From Cohnella sp. AR92 (lineage in GTDB: Bacteria; Bacillota; Bacilli; Paenibacillales; Paenibacillaceae), in assembly GCF_003990975.1 (NCBI RefSeq), contig NZ_RZJR01000001.1, forward strand, positions 434,001-498,000: DNA of 64,000 nucleotides, in the 5' to 3' direction. Made by a program: the position numbers and the translations under genes. A model generated the notes under the pieces. It saw nothing but the letters and a program-made list of their open reading frames with translations, was not told the DNA's origin and ran no database searches. Of this stretch, positions 1 through 8,012 are shown in pieces (position 1 is the stretch's first letter; the number at the start of each line of letters is the position of its first letter).

Positions 1-1
1 C

Positions 2-913
2 CAGATCGACGACGCGATCAAGCCGGCGGTAACCGACGACTCGGGCAAAGTGTACGTGCTTCCGATGGATCAAGACAAATCCGGTCCGGTCTACAACGCC
101 GATATTCTCGAGAAATACGGCGTGCCCGTGCCTACGACTTGGGATGAATTGATGCAGGCGGCCGAAACGATCAAGACGAAGAGCAACGGCGCAGTCGTTC
201 CGTTCCATATCGGCGGTGCGGATTCGTGGCCGATCGGGCAATTCTTCGATTTCTTCGCGACGCCGGCGTTCATCAGCTCGACGGACAACAATGCGTCCCA
301 ATTCCTGGACGGCTCGTTCGATTGGAAGCAGTTCGATAAGCTGCCGCAGATGTTCCTCGACCTGAAGAAGAAGGGCTACCTGAACAAGGACGTCCTGACG
401 GCGAAGTATGCCGATTCCGCGAAAGCTTTCGCGGAAGGCAAAGTCGCGTTCGGCATCTACGGACCGTTCCTGATCGACGAAGCGAAGAAAATCAATCCGG
501 ACCTGAAAGCGGGTCTGATGCCGATTCCTTCGATCGCGACAGGCGATCAACCGACGCTGGCAGGCGGAGAGAGAACGACTTGGGGCGTGTGGAAGGATTC
601 CCCGAACATCGATGCCGCCAAGAAGTTCGTCGCGTTCTATGCGAAACCGGAGAACATTGCCAAGGTAGCGGCATCCGAGATCCTGCCGCCGGGCCTCAAG
701 GGCGTAACGATCGACGCCGGCGATCTGACGGACGACTTCCAGCAATATTCCGATCTTCGCGTTCTTCCTTTCTTCGACCGCGTCTACCTGCCGAACGGCA
801 TGTGGGACGTTATGTGCAAGAACGGACAAGATCTCCTGGCCGGAGGAATTTCGGTCAGCGAGTTCTCCGAGAACATGAAGCAGGAATACGAGCGCCTTCG
901 CGCCGCTCAATAA
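2..913 (+). CDS. Sugar ABC transporter substrate-binding protein (5' end outside window)
   Basis: Extracellular solute-binding protein of the family-1 (carbohydrate) type; it captures a sugar outside the cell and delivers it to the two permeases that follow. The open frame runs in from the left edge, so the signal peptide and lipobox are not visible; about 303 C-terminal residues remain. Typical features include a TTWDELMQAAETIK segment, a GKVAFGIYGPF segment and a GGERTTWGVWKDSPN segment, as in MalE/UgpB-like proteins. The stop is followed by a GC-rich hairpin and then the permease genes. The GH36 alpha-galactosidase downstream suggests an alpha-galactoside substrate (raffinose or melibiose type); that specificity is inferred from context only. 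Confidence 0.9.
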   Translation, partial: QIDDAIKPAVTDDSGKVYVLPMDQDKSGPVYNADILEKYGVPVPTTWDELMQAAETIKTKSNGAVVPFHIGGADSWPIGQFFDFFATPAFISSTDNNASQFLDGSFDWKQFDKLPQMFLDLKKKGYLNKDVLTAKYADSAKAFAEGKVAFGIYGPFLIDEAKKINPDLKAGLMPIPSIATGDQPTLAGGERTTWGVWKDSPNIDAAKKFVAFYAKPENIAKVAASEILPPGLKGVTIDAGDLTDDFQQYSDLRVLPFFDRVYLPNGMWDVMCKNGQDLLAGGISVSEFSENMKQEYERLRAAQ

Positions 914-934
914 AGCAAAGGCAACCGAGAAGAA

Positions 935-970
935 GCCCGCGGCACCGCTGCCGCGGGCACGCTTTTCCCA
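935..970 (+). terminator. Intercistronic hairpin between binding protein and permease genes
   Basis: Perfect 8-bp stem GCCCGCGG/CCGCGGGC (935-942 and 951-958) followed by a short, interrupted T-rich stretch. It lies in the 120-nt gap after the binding-protein gene. Such hairpins often cause partial termination or protect the 3' end, so that the binding protein is made in excess over the permeases. Confidence 0.5.
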
Positions 971-1035
971 TAGCGAAACGCACTTAACTATCTTAATATT
1001 CAGGCAAATGAAAGAAAGTGAGGAGGAGAGCAGCC

Positions 1036-1974
1036 ATGCCGTCTTCGCAACCGCATTCGGTTCGCCGTTCGAACGCCCCCGGCAAGCCAGGCTTCGTTCG
1101 CCGGTACTTCCAGTCCGCTTCGGCGCTCAATTTGATGTACGTGCCGGCGCTCATTTTTTTCGGGGTCTTTATTTTCTACCCGCTGATCAAGGGCTTCCAG
1201 ATCTCGTTCACGAACTGGGACGGCTATTCCCCTAAGTATTCGTGGGTGGGCTTCGAGAAATATGAACGGATGTTCCACGATAAGAAGATTCTGACGACCT
1301 TTAAGAACACGCTGATCTACGGCTTGGGCAGCACGCTGCTGCAGAACTTGCTAGGACTTGCTTACGCCTTGTTCTTGGATCGGAAAATTCGCGGCTTGGG
1401 CATCGCTCGCACGATAGTCTACCTGCCGGTTATCATAAGCCCGCTCATTATGGGTTATATCTTCTACTTCATCTTCCAATACGACGGCGGCGCGCTGAAC
1501 GATCTGGTGGCCGTGCTCGGCAAGGAGCAAGTGGATTGGCTGTCGAGCGGACCTCGCGCCGTCTGGATCATTACTCTAATCAACACCTACCAATACATGG
1601 GCATCGCCATGATTATTTACTTGGGCGGCTTGCAGTCGATCTCCAAGGAATTCTATGAAGCCGCGCAGATCGAAGGAGCCGGCTGGTTATCCCAATTCCG
1701 CAACATCACCTGGCCGCTTCTCGCGCCGGCGATAACGGTCAATATCGTCTTGAACATTATCGGGGGACTGAAGCTGTTCGACGTGATCGTCGCCTTGACG
1801 AACGGCGGACCGGGCTATGCATCCCAGTCGTTGTCCACGATGATGTACAACCTGTACTTCGCGAGGCAGGATGCCGGCTATGCGGCGGCTCTTGGCAACG
1901 TCATGTTCCTCGTCATCAGCATCATCAGCTTGTTTATCCTTTACACGCTGCGCAGAAGGGAGTTGCGGATGTGA
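1036..1974 (+). CDS. Carbohydrate ABC transporter permease, MalF/UgpA type
   Basis: Inner-membrane subunit of a binding-protein-dependent sugar importer, 312 residues with about six membrane segments. The cytoplasmic EAA loop that docks the ATPase is clear ([11 protein letters not shown]... near the C-terminal third). The ATG at 1036 is chosen because AGGAGGAGAG at 1021-1030 sits just upstream; an in-frame GTG at 1018 would lie before that site. The last four bases overlap the GTG start of the next permease, so the two are translationally coupled. No ATPase gene is present here; as is common in Bacilli, a shared MsmX-type ATPase elsewhere probably energises it (inference). Confidence 0.93.
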   Translation: MPSSQPHSVRRSNAPGKPGFVRRYFQSASALNLMYVPALIFFGVFIFYPLIKGFQISFTNWDGYSPKYSWVGFEKYERMFHDKKILTTFKNTLIYGLGSTLLQNLLGLAYALFLDRKIRGLGIARTIVYLPVIISPLIMGYIFYFIFQYDGGALNDLVAVLGKEQVDWLSSGPRAVWIITLINTYQYMGIAMIIYLGGLQSISKEFYEAAQIEGAGWLSQFRNITWPLLAPAITVNIVLNIIGGLKLFDVIVALTNGGPGYASQSLSTMMYNLYFARQDAGYAAALGNVMFLVISIISLFILYTLRRRELRM

Positions 1975-2780
1975 GCAGAATCTTGAGCCGTCTCTTCCTT
2001 GCCGTCATCTGCATCGTTCATCTCGTTCCGTTCTATCTGCTGCTTAACCTCTCATTCAAGCCCACGACGGATACGAGCAGCAAGTGGCAGCCTTCCTCCG
2101 CCATGAGCTGGGATAATTTCTCCAATGCGTGGAGCGAGGCTCATCTGTCCACCGCGCTGATCAGCAACCTGATCATTACGGCCGGTTCGATCGTGCTGGT
2201 CGTCATCATCGGTTCCTTCGCCGCGTACCCTCTGGCGCGCCATCGGACAAAGTGGAACGGATTCATCTACATGCTCAGCATCTCCTGTCTGGTCGTACCG
2301 AGCTTGACGATCCTTGTTCCGCTGTACAAGTTCATGGTCGATATCCACGGAATGGATCAATATTGGGCGGTTATTCTCGTTCAAGTCGCCTTCGCGCTCC
2401 CGCTGTCCATTTTTCTAATGACCGGATTCATGGGCACCGTGCCGAAGGAACTGGACGAAGCCGCGCTCATCGACGGTTGCAGTCGGTTCTCGATATTCCT
2501 GCGGATCATTATGCCGCTGCTTAAGCCGATTATTGCCACGATCGTTATCGTTCTAGGCGTGCAGATATGGAACGATTACCAGTTCTCGGTGTTCTTCCTG
2601 CAGAAGCCGGACGTTCAGACGATTCCGGTCGCCTTGTCCAGGTTCATCTCGCAATACCACAGCAACATCAACTGGGTGGCCGCCGGCTGCCTCGTGGGAA
2701 TGCTCCCGATGACGCTCGCCTATCTCTTCTTGCAGAAGTACTTCATTAAAGGAATGGCGGACGGCGCGGTTAAGGGTTAA
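1971..2780 (+). CDS. Carbohydrate ABC transporter permease, MalG/UgpE type
   Basis: Second membrane subunit of the sugar importer, 269 residues, six predicted membrane helices and an EAA loop ([15 protein letters not shown]). It starts at a GTG that overlaps the TGA of the first permease (GTGA), the usual arrangement for coupled permease pairs. A 66-nt gap separates it from the alpha-galactosidase gene, with no terminator between, so import and hydrolysis are probably cotranscribed. Substrate is inferred from the neighbouring glycosidase. Confidence 0.93.
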   Translation: MSRILSRLFLAVICIVHLVPFYLLLNLSFKPTTDTSSKWQPSSAMSWDNFSNAWSEAHLSTALISNLIITAGSIVLVVIIGSFAAYPLARHRTKWNGFIYMLSISCLVVPSLTILVPLYKFMVDIHGMDQYWAVILVQVAFALPLSIFLMTGFMGTVPKELDEAALIDGCSRFSIFLRIIMPLLKPIIATIVIVLGVQIWNDYQFSVFFLQKPDVQTIPVALSRFISQYHSNINWVAAGCLVGMLPMTLAYLFLQKYFIKGMADGAVKG

Positions 2781-2846
2781 TCCAATACGAGAATCGGATA
2801 TGAAAATCGAGAAGCGAACCGGATACGGACGGAGAGGAGGAGAGGC

Positions 2847-5039
2847 ATGGCTATCCATTTTGATCAGAGCAATCAGCTCTTTCATCTTTGCACGCCGAAT
2901 ACGAGCTATGTTCTTCGACTGCTGAGAGGGGCTTATCTGCTTCATGAATATTGGGGACCCCGGCTGCGGGAGTATCGCGTTGTCGAGAGAGAGCCGTCGA
3001 TTCTGACGACGGGCTTCTCGCCGTCCCCGTTCGAGGACGACAAGTCCATTACGTTCGATCGGCTTCCGCAGGAATACCCGGGCTACGGCACGAGCGACTA
3101 CCGCCATCCGGCGTATCAGGTGGAGCTTGGGAACGGAGCGACGGCAACGGAGCTAGAGTATGTCTCCCATCGCATTTATGCGGGCAAACCGAGCCTGGAA
3201 GGCCTGCCTTCTACGTACGTCGAGAGCGATGACGAAGCCCAGACGCTGGAGATCGAGCTTCAAGATTCCGTTGCGGGGTTAGCCGTCGTTCTATTCTATA
3301 CGGTCTTTCGGGATCACGACGCGATCGCGCGATCGGCGAAGCTCCGCAACGTCGGATCGGATAACATGAACGTACTGCGCGCGGCAAGCATGAGCGTCGA
3401 TCTCGGGCAGGCGGAGTTCGATCTGCTGCAGCTGCCCGGCTCCTGGGCGAGGGAGCGGAACGTGGAGAGAAGGAAGCTCGCGACCGGCTCGCACATCGTA
3501 GAGAGCCGAAGGGGAGCGAGTTCGCATCAGCAGAACCCGTTCGTTGCCCTGCTGTCTCCGGGCGCGGATGAGGAGACCGGAGACGCGTACGGCTTCAGTC
3601 TCGTGTACAGCGGCAGCTTCGCCGCTTGCGCGGAGGTGGACCAGTTCCGCAGCGCGCGGGTATCGATCGGACTCAATCCGTTCGACTTCAAGTGGCGGCT
3701 GGAGCCCGGGGAATCGTTCCAGACCCCGGAAGCCGTCATGGTCTATTCGTCCGCCGGGCTGGGCGGCATGTCGCGCGTCTATCACCGGCTGTACCGCAGC
3801 CGCCTGTGCAGGGGGGAGTACAGGGACCGTACGCGCCCCGTGCTCGTCAACAACTGGGAAGGCACCTACTTCGACTTCGATTCCGGCAAGATCATGGCGA
3901 TCGCGGAGGAAGCGGGACGGCTGGGGATCGAGCTGTTCGTTCTGGACGACGGCTGGTTCGGGCAGCGGGACGACGATTCGAGCTCGCTCGGCGATTGGTT
4001 CGTCAACCGCCGGAAGCTGCCGGATGGACTGGATGCTCTCGCGAACGGAGTGAACGGGCTCGAACTTCAATTCGGCTTGTGGTTCGAGCCGGAGATGGTC
4101 TCGGTCGACAGCGAGCTGTATCGCGAGCATCCGGATTGGTGCCTGCATGTCCCCGGGCGGAGGCGAACCGAAGGACGCAACCAGCTCATCCTTGATCTGT
4201 CGAGAGAAGAGGTGTGCGACTATCTCATTGCCATCGTCAGCGGCGTTCTGTCGTCCGCGCCGATCTCCTATGTGAAGTGGGATATGAACCGCCACATGAC
4301 GGAGATCGGCTCCGCCGCTCTCCCTCCCGAGCGGCAGAGGGAGACCGCTCACCGGTATATGCTGGGCTTGTATCGCGTGCTGGAGACCCTCACTTCCCGG
4401 CATTCCGGCGTTCTGTTCGAGAGCTGCTCCGGCGGGGGCGGCCGGTTCGATCCGGGCATGCTCTATTACATGCCGCAGACGTGGACGAGCGACAATTCCG
4501 ATGCGGTCAGCCGGCTCAAGATCCAGTACGGCACCAGCGTCGTCTATCCGATCAGCACGATGGGGGCTCACGTCTCCGCGGTCCCGAACCATCAGGTTCA
4601 TCGAGTCACGTCGCTTGCGATGAGAGGCGATGTCGCGATGTCCGGCAACTTCGGATATGAGCTTGACCTGACCGAGCTGGGGGATGCGGAGAAGGCGGAG
4701 ATTAAAGAGCAGATCGCGCGCTACAAGTCTCTCCGCGGCCTCGTTCAGTTCGGCGATCTCTACCGGCTGAAGAGTCCGTTCGAAGGCAACGAGACGGCTT
4801 GGATGGTCGTCTCCCCCGACCGGACGGAAGCTTACGTCGCGTACTTCCGGGTGCTCGCGGAGCCGCACATGCCGACGGGAATGCTCCATCTAAGAGGGCT
4901 TGACGATGCTAGCGATTATGTCGTCGAAGGGGAGGGGATCGTCCTTGGCGGCGATCAACTGCATCGTTCCGGCCTGCCGATTCCTCCCGGACAAGGCGAT
5001 TTCTTCAGCGCGACATGGGTGCTGCGAGTTGTTAGATAA
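2847..5039 (+). CDS. Alpha-galactosidase, glycoside hydrolase family 36
   Basis: Retaining alpha-galactosidase that removes terminal alpha-1,6-linked galactose from melibiose, raffinose and stachyose. At 730 residues it matches the long bacterial GH36 enzymes. The nucleophile lies in KWDMNR (Asp479) and the acid/base in TSDNSDA (Asp549); the family's LFVLDDGWFG strand near residue 370 and the FESCSGGGGRFD loop near residue 530 are intact. No signal peptide is seen, so it acts in the cytoplasm on imported sugar. GGAGAGGAGGAGAGG precedes the ATG. It closes the sugar operon and is followed by a strong terminator. Confidence 0.96.
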   Translation: MAIHFDQSNQLFHLCTPNTSYVLRLLRGAYLLHEYWGPRLREYRVVEREPSILTTGFSPSPFEDDKSITFDRLPQEYPGYGTSDYRHPAYQVELGNGATATELEYVSHRIYAGKPSLEGLPSTYVESDDEAQTLEIELQDSVAGLAVVLFYTVFRDHDAIARSAKLRNVGSDNMNVLRAASMSVDLGQAEFDLLQLPGSWARERNVERRKLATGSHIVESRRGASSHQQNPFVALLSPGADEETGDAYGFSLVYSGSFAACAEVDQFRSARVSIGLNPFDFKWRLEPGESFQTPEAVMVYSSAGLGGMSRVYHRLYRSRLCRGEYRDRTRPVLVNNWEGTYFDFDSGKIMAIAEEAGRLGIELFVLDDGWFGQRDDDSSSLGDWFVNRRKLPDGLDALANGVNGLELQFGLWFEPEMVSVDSELYREHPDWCLHVPGRRRTEGRNQLILDLSREEVCDYLIAIVSGVLSSAPISYVKWDMNRHMTEIGSAALPPERQRETAHRYMLGLYRVLETLTSRHSGVLFESCSGGGGRFDPGMLYYMPQTWTSDNSDAVSRLKIQYGTSVVYPISTMGAHVSAVPNHQVHRVTSLAMRGDVAMSGNFGYELDLTELGDAEKAEIKEQIARYKSLRGLVQFGDLYRLKSPFEGNETAWMVVSPDRTEAYVAYFRVLAEPHMPTGMLHLRGLDDASDYVVEGEGIVLGGDQLHRSGLPIPPGQGDFFSATWVLRVVR

Positions 5040-5059
5040 CGTTTAATACAAGCATAAAG

Positions 5060-5100
5060 AGGGGCTCCAGTCTTCAACAGACTTGGAGCCCCCTGTTATT
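5060..5100 (+). terminator. Intrinsic terminator after alpha-galactosidase, probably bidirectional
   Basis: Stem GGGGCTCCA/TGGAGCCCC (5061-5069 and 5084-5092), extended inward by GTCT/AGAC. It sits between convergent genes (alpha-galactosidase and the minus-strand Rieske gene) and can serve both. Confidence 0.8.
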
Positions 5101-5109
5101 CCAGAAGCA

Positions 5110-6093
5110 TCAAGCGGTGCCCAACGTCACGCCTGCCTTCTTCAGGTACTGTCGGTAGGCGATGCTGACGCGGTCGCAGCGGAGCGACAGCTCGGCTTGC
5201 AGGTCGAGCGGCAGGTTCTCCGGCTTCTGGTTCTCGACGATCGGCTTGTCCTGGGCGAAGATCATGTCCTGGAACTCGATGATCTCCTGGTCGGTCGTGC
5301 CGGTGTCGTAGTTGAAGGAGAGGATGCCGTAGGCAACCGATTTGCCTTCTTCGACGGGGCGCACGGTGAGCATGATCGTCATGAGATTGCCGAGCTCGAG
5401 GTCTCGCTTCGTGAAGCGGACGGTGAGCGGGCGCAGGATTTTGTACGTGTAGTAGACGTGCTTCGCTTGGCCGGAGCCGTCCGGATCAGGCTGGTAGACC
5501 GCGATCTCCTCGGAGCGAATGCCGTCTTCTTCCTCCACCATGCGGTAGTCGCCGATCTCGGCATGATCGGGCACGCCGAGGTAACCTTGATGGATGAAGG
5601 CGAGATGGCCCACGTCCAGGAAGTTCTCGACGATGCGGGGCGGATTGGCGTTCACTTCCTGCGGCCCCCAGATGACGTTGCGGAAGTCGGGATCGCTGTC
5701 TTCCGGATAGGCGACAAGCGGCGGCTCGTTGCCGTTCAGGTTAACCCAGACGAGGCCGTAGCGCTCCACGCAGGAGAACTTCTTCGCCTTGGCTTTCAAA
5801 GGAATGGCTTGTCCTTCCGGAAGCTGAGGAATCTTCGCGCAAGCTCCGTCGGTATTGTATTCCCACTCATGGTAAGGGCAGACGAGACGGCCTTCCCGGA
5901 TGCAGCCGAGGGAGAGGGCGGCTCCGCGGTGAACGCACAGATCGGAGAAAGCGTGAACGCCTTCTTCGGTACGGAATAGAACGAGTCTCTCGCGCAGAAT
6001 GATAATAGAAACGGGACGGTCCTGCAGGTCGGAAGAGCGGCAGGCGACAATCCAATCGTCGGCAAGTACGGGATCAAGTTGCGTAGTCGGCAT
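5110..6093 (-). CDS. Rieske [2Fe-2S] oxygenase, single-component oxygenase subunit
   Basis: Rieske non-haem iron oxygenase, 327 residues. The Rieske cluster ligands are Cys53, His55, Cys72 and His75 (CVHRG...CPYHEW), and the mononuclear iron site is Asp160, His163 and His168 (D-x2-H-x4-H). Members of this group (vanillate, dicamba and methylxanthine demethylases, pheophorbide oxygenase) take electrons from a separate reductase; none is adjacent. The start at 6093 is supported by AGAGGACACCTT just upstream; a longer frame reaches 6195 but without a good site. It is divergent from an NCS2 purine permease, which hints at a purine-derived substrate, but the substrate cannot be read from the sequence. 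Confidence 0.85.
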   Translation of the reverse strand: MPTTQLDPVLADDWIVACRSSDLQDRPVSIIILRERLVLFRTEEGVHAFSDLCVHRGAALSLGCIREGRLVCPYHEWEYNTDGACAKIPQLPEGQAIPLKAKAKKFSCVERYGLVWVNLNGNEPPLVAYPEDSDPDFRNVIWGPQEVNANPPRIVENFLDVGHLAFIHQGYLGVPDHAEIGDYRMVEEEDGIRSEEIAVYQPDPDGSGQAKHVYYTYKILRPLTVRFTKRDLELGNLMTIMLTVRPVEEGKSVAYGILSFNYDTGTTDQEIIEFQDMIFAQDKPIVENQKPENLPLDLQAELSLRCDRVSIAYRQYLKKAGVTLGTA

Positions 6094-6223
6094 AAGGTGT
6101 CCTCTTTTCATCGTATTGGCCATGATTTCGACCCTTCGTCCGGGTGCTGCCCGGCGAAGAGGAGCCGTGATCAAAACGCGAACATTCATTAACATTCTAC
6201 AATTTATCGTACGTAAAAATCTA

Positions 6224-6250
6224 TACTTTTCACGAAAAGTACACTATAAT
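6224..6250 (+). promoter_or_regulatory. Putative promoter and operator in the Rieske/permease divergent region
   Basis: A perfect inverted repeat TACTTTT-CACG-AAAAGTA (6224-6241) lies immediately upstream of a TATAAT -10 box (6245-6250) that would drive the permease; the -35 (TATACT, 17 bp upstream) is weak. A regulator bound here could control the permease or both genes. No regulator gene is adjacent. Confidence 0.4.
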
Positions 6251-6303
6251 CAAACGGTCATTTACTTTTTTCAACCCCATTGAGGAGGTCTCTAGCGAGC
6301 ATC

Positions 6304-7641
6304 ATGCAGGAACAACAGAGAACAGCGGCTCAAAGCAACGGTTTATTGGTCGGAGTCGACGACAAAATCAGTGTCGGCAAAGCATTCTTGCTCGGTCTCC
6401 AGCACGTCCTGGCGATGGATCTGTACATTGCCCCTATCATCATCGCGAGTTTGCTCGGGTTAAGCGGCGGGGATACCTCGTTCTTCATCCAGATGTGCTT
6501 CCTTGCGACAGGGATCGGAACCTTGATTCAGACGGGGATCTTCATGCGCCTGCCGGTCGTTCAAGGTCCTTCTTATATTCCGATCGGCGCCATGGCCGCC
6601 ATCGGCAGCAAGCTGGGGCTTGCGGCCATGACCGGCAGCCTTCTGCCGGGAGCCCTGCTGATCTCGATCCTCGGCTGGCCGCTCAAGTGGTTCGCCAAGG
6701 TCGTCCGCAAGGTTATCCCGCCGATCGTAGGCGGTACGGTTATTATGGTCGTCGGCGTCACGTTGATCCCGTCGGCGATGAACAGCATTTTCACCGCTCC
6801 CGGCAACCTGGGAGACAACGTCGTCGTTGCGGGCGCATCCGCGGCCGTGTTGGTCATCTGCATGCTGTTCGGCAGCAAGCTGAAGCGCGGCGGCACTCTG
6901 TTCCGTCTGCTCTCCGTCATTCTAGCTATCATCGTGGGAACGATCGTCGCTTCCATCTACGGCAAGGTCGACCTCTCCCCGGTCAAAGGCGCCGATTGGT
7001 TCAAGCTCCCGGAGCTGTTCCCGTTCGGCAAGCCAACCTTCGATCTTAGCGCGGTCATCACGATGGCGATCGTCTATCTGATCGTTCTGATCGAGACGAC
7101 CGGCACCTGGTTCGTCGTCTCTTCGGTAACTGGCAGCGAGCTGACCGAGAAGCGCCTGAACCGCGGCGCGCTCGGCGAAGGCCTCGGCTGCTTCGTCGGC
7201 TCCGCGTTCGGCGGATCCCCGATGACGGGCTATTCCTCCAACGCCGGCCTGATCGCGGTCACGGGCGTAGGAAGCCGCATGGCTATCATGGCGGGCGGAG
7301 TCATTCTGCTCGCGCTAGGATTCATGCCGAAGCTGTCCGTGCTCATCACCTGCATTCCGGATGCGGTTATCAACGGTATTTTCGCCATCGTCTGCGTCGC
7401 TATTCTCATGAACGGCATGAAGGTCATTCAACCGCTGAAGATCGATGACCGCAACATGATGATCGTCGGCATTCCGATCGCGTTGACGCTCGGCCTGACG
7501 GTATTCCCGAAGGACGTGCTTAACACGCTTCCGGACATCGTGAACTACATCCTGTCCTCGGGTACGGCCGTCGGCGCTATCGCCGCTCTCGTTCTGAACC
7601 TCATCATTCCGAAGGGCAAGGAAGAGAAAAGCGAAGATTGA
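6304..7641 (+). CDS. NCS2 family nucleobase:cation symporter (xanthine/uric acid/purine permease)
   Basis: Membrane transporter of about 445 residues with the 14-helix NCS2 pattern; imports purines with a cation. Visible family signatures are QGPSYIPIGAMAAIG in the early helix, the ETTGTWF segment carrying the conserved substrate-binding Glu, and the GGSPMTGYSSNAGLI segment. It ends with a short charged tail (PKGKEEKSED). GAGGAGG at 6282-6288 is 15 nt upstream of the ATG at 6304, a rather long spacing; a TTG at 6280 would overlap that site and is less likely. Exact substrate (xanthine, uric acid or hypoxanthine) is not resolved. Confidence 0.88.
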   Translation: MQEQQRTAAQSNGLLVGVDDKISVGKAFLLGLQHVLAMDLYIAPIIIASLLGLSGGDTSFFIQMCFLATGIGTLIQTGIFMRLPVVQGPSYIPIGAMAAIGSKLGLAAMTGSLLPGALLISILGWPLKWFAKVVRKVIPPIVGGTVIMVVGVTLIPSAMNSIFTAPGNLGDNVVVAGASAAVLVICMLFGSKLKRGGTLFRLLSVILAIIVGTIVASIYGKVDLSPVKGADWFKLPELFPFGKPTFDLSAVITMAIVYLIVLIETTGTWFVVSSVTGSELTEKRLNRGALGEGLGCFVGSAFGGSPMTGYSSNAGLIAVTGVGSRMAIMAGGVILLALGFMPKLSVLITCIPDAVINGIFAIVCVAILMNGMKVIQPLKIDDRNMMIVGIPIALTLGLTVFPKDVLNTLPDIVNYILSSGTAVGAIAALVLNLIIPKGKEEKSED

Positions 7642-7749
7642 TCCCCTGTTGATGCGGTTAATGTTCGGTTTTAGAGACTTCTAAATGACAATATACAAGC
7701 TTGATAAAAAAATAAAAGCATAATATCGAATGTTTGGACGAATGACTGC

Positions 7750-7778
7750 TTGACGCGTACGGATTTATGGGTTAGCAT
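7750..7778 (+). promoter_or_regulatory. Candidate promoter for the guanine riboswitch transcript
   Basis: TTGACG (7750-7755), a 17-bp spacer and TAGCAT (7773-7778), a moderate sigma-A match placed about 60 nt upstream of the riboswitch aptamer. A TTGACA at 7779 has no good -10 at the right distance. Confidence 0.4.
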
Positions 7779-7837
7779 TTGACATGCGGCTTGTAAATCC
7801 GGCGCGAGAAGCGCCGAAAGCCGAACATTGGAATCAT

Positions 7838-7910
7838 CTATCGTATATCCTCGGCAATATGGGCTGAGAGTCTCTACCGGGAACCGCAAATTCCCGACTA
7901 CGACGGATGT
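7838..7910 (+). ncRNA. Purine riboswitch aptamer, guanine/hypoxanthine/xanthine type
   Basis: Matches the purine riboswitch fold: P1 pairs TCGTA (7841-7845) with TACGA (7899-7903); P2 and its loop include CCTCGGCAATATGGGCTGAG; the invariant GTCTCTACC joins to P3 (CGGGAA/TTCCCG). The specificity base between P3 and P1 is C (7898, in GACTA), as in guanine-binding aptamers; adenine aptamers carry U there. It precedes the FAD dehydrogenase gene starting at 8013. The aptamer identity is secure from the conserved loops; ligand preference follows from that single base. Confidence 0.93.
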
Positions 7911-7928
7911 GGGATTGTATTATCCACA

Positions 7929-7954
7929 CCCGCTCGAGGTCGGGGATTTTTTTT
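7929..7954 (+). terminator. Expression platform terminator of the guanine riboswitch
   Basis: A short stem CCCG/CGGG (7929-7932 and 7941-7944) followed by eight T. The 3' arm can alternatively pair, as GTCGGGGA (7939-7946), with TTCCCGAC (7891-7898) of aptamer helix P3, giving a mutually exclusive structure. Ligand binding should keep P3 formed and favour termination, i.e. an OFF switch; direction is inferred. Confidence 0.7.
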
Positions 7955-8012
7955 GCGTTCCTGCGGCCATGGGCGGCATAAGCCAAGCTTTCCTTGATAG
8001 GAGGATGACACT

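Noticed and set aside
7779-7784. TTGACA as the -35 of the guanine riboswitch promoter
   Set aside because: The -10 position 17 bp downstream is GC-rich (GCGCGA); the TTGACG at 7750 with TAGCAT fits better.
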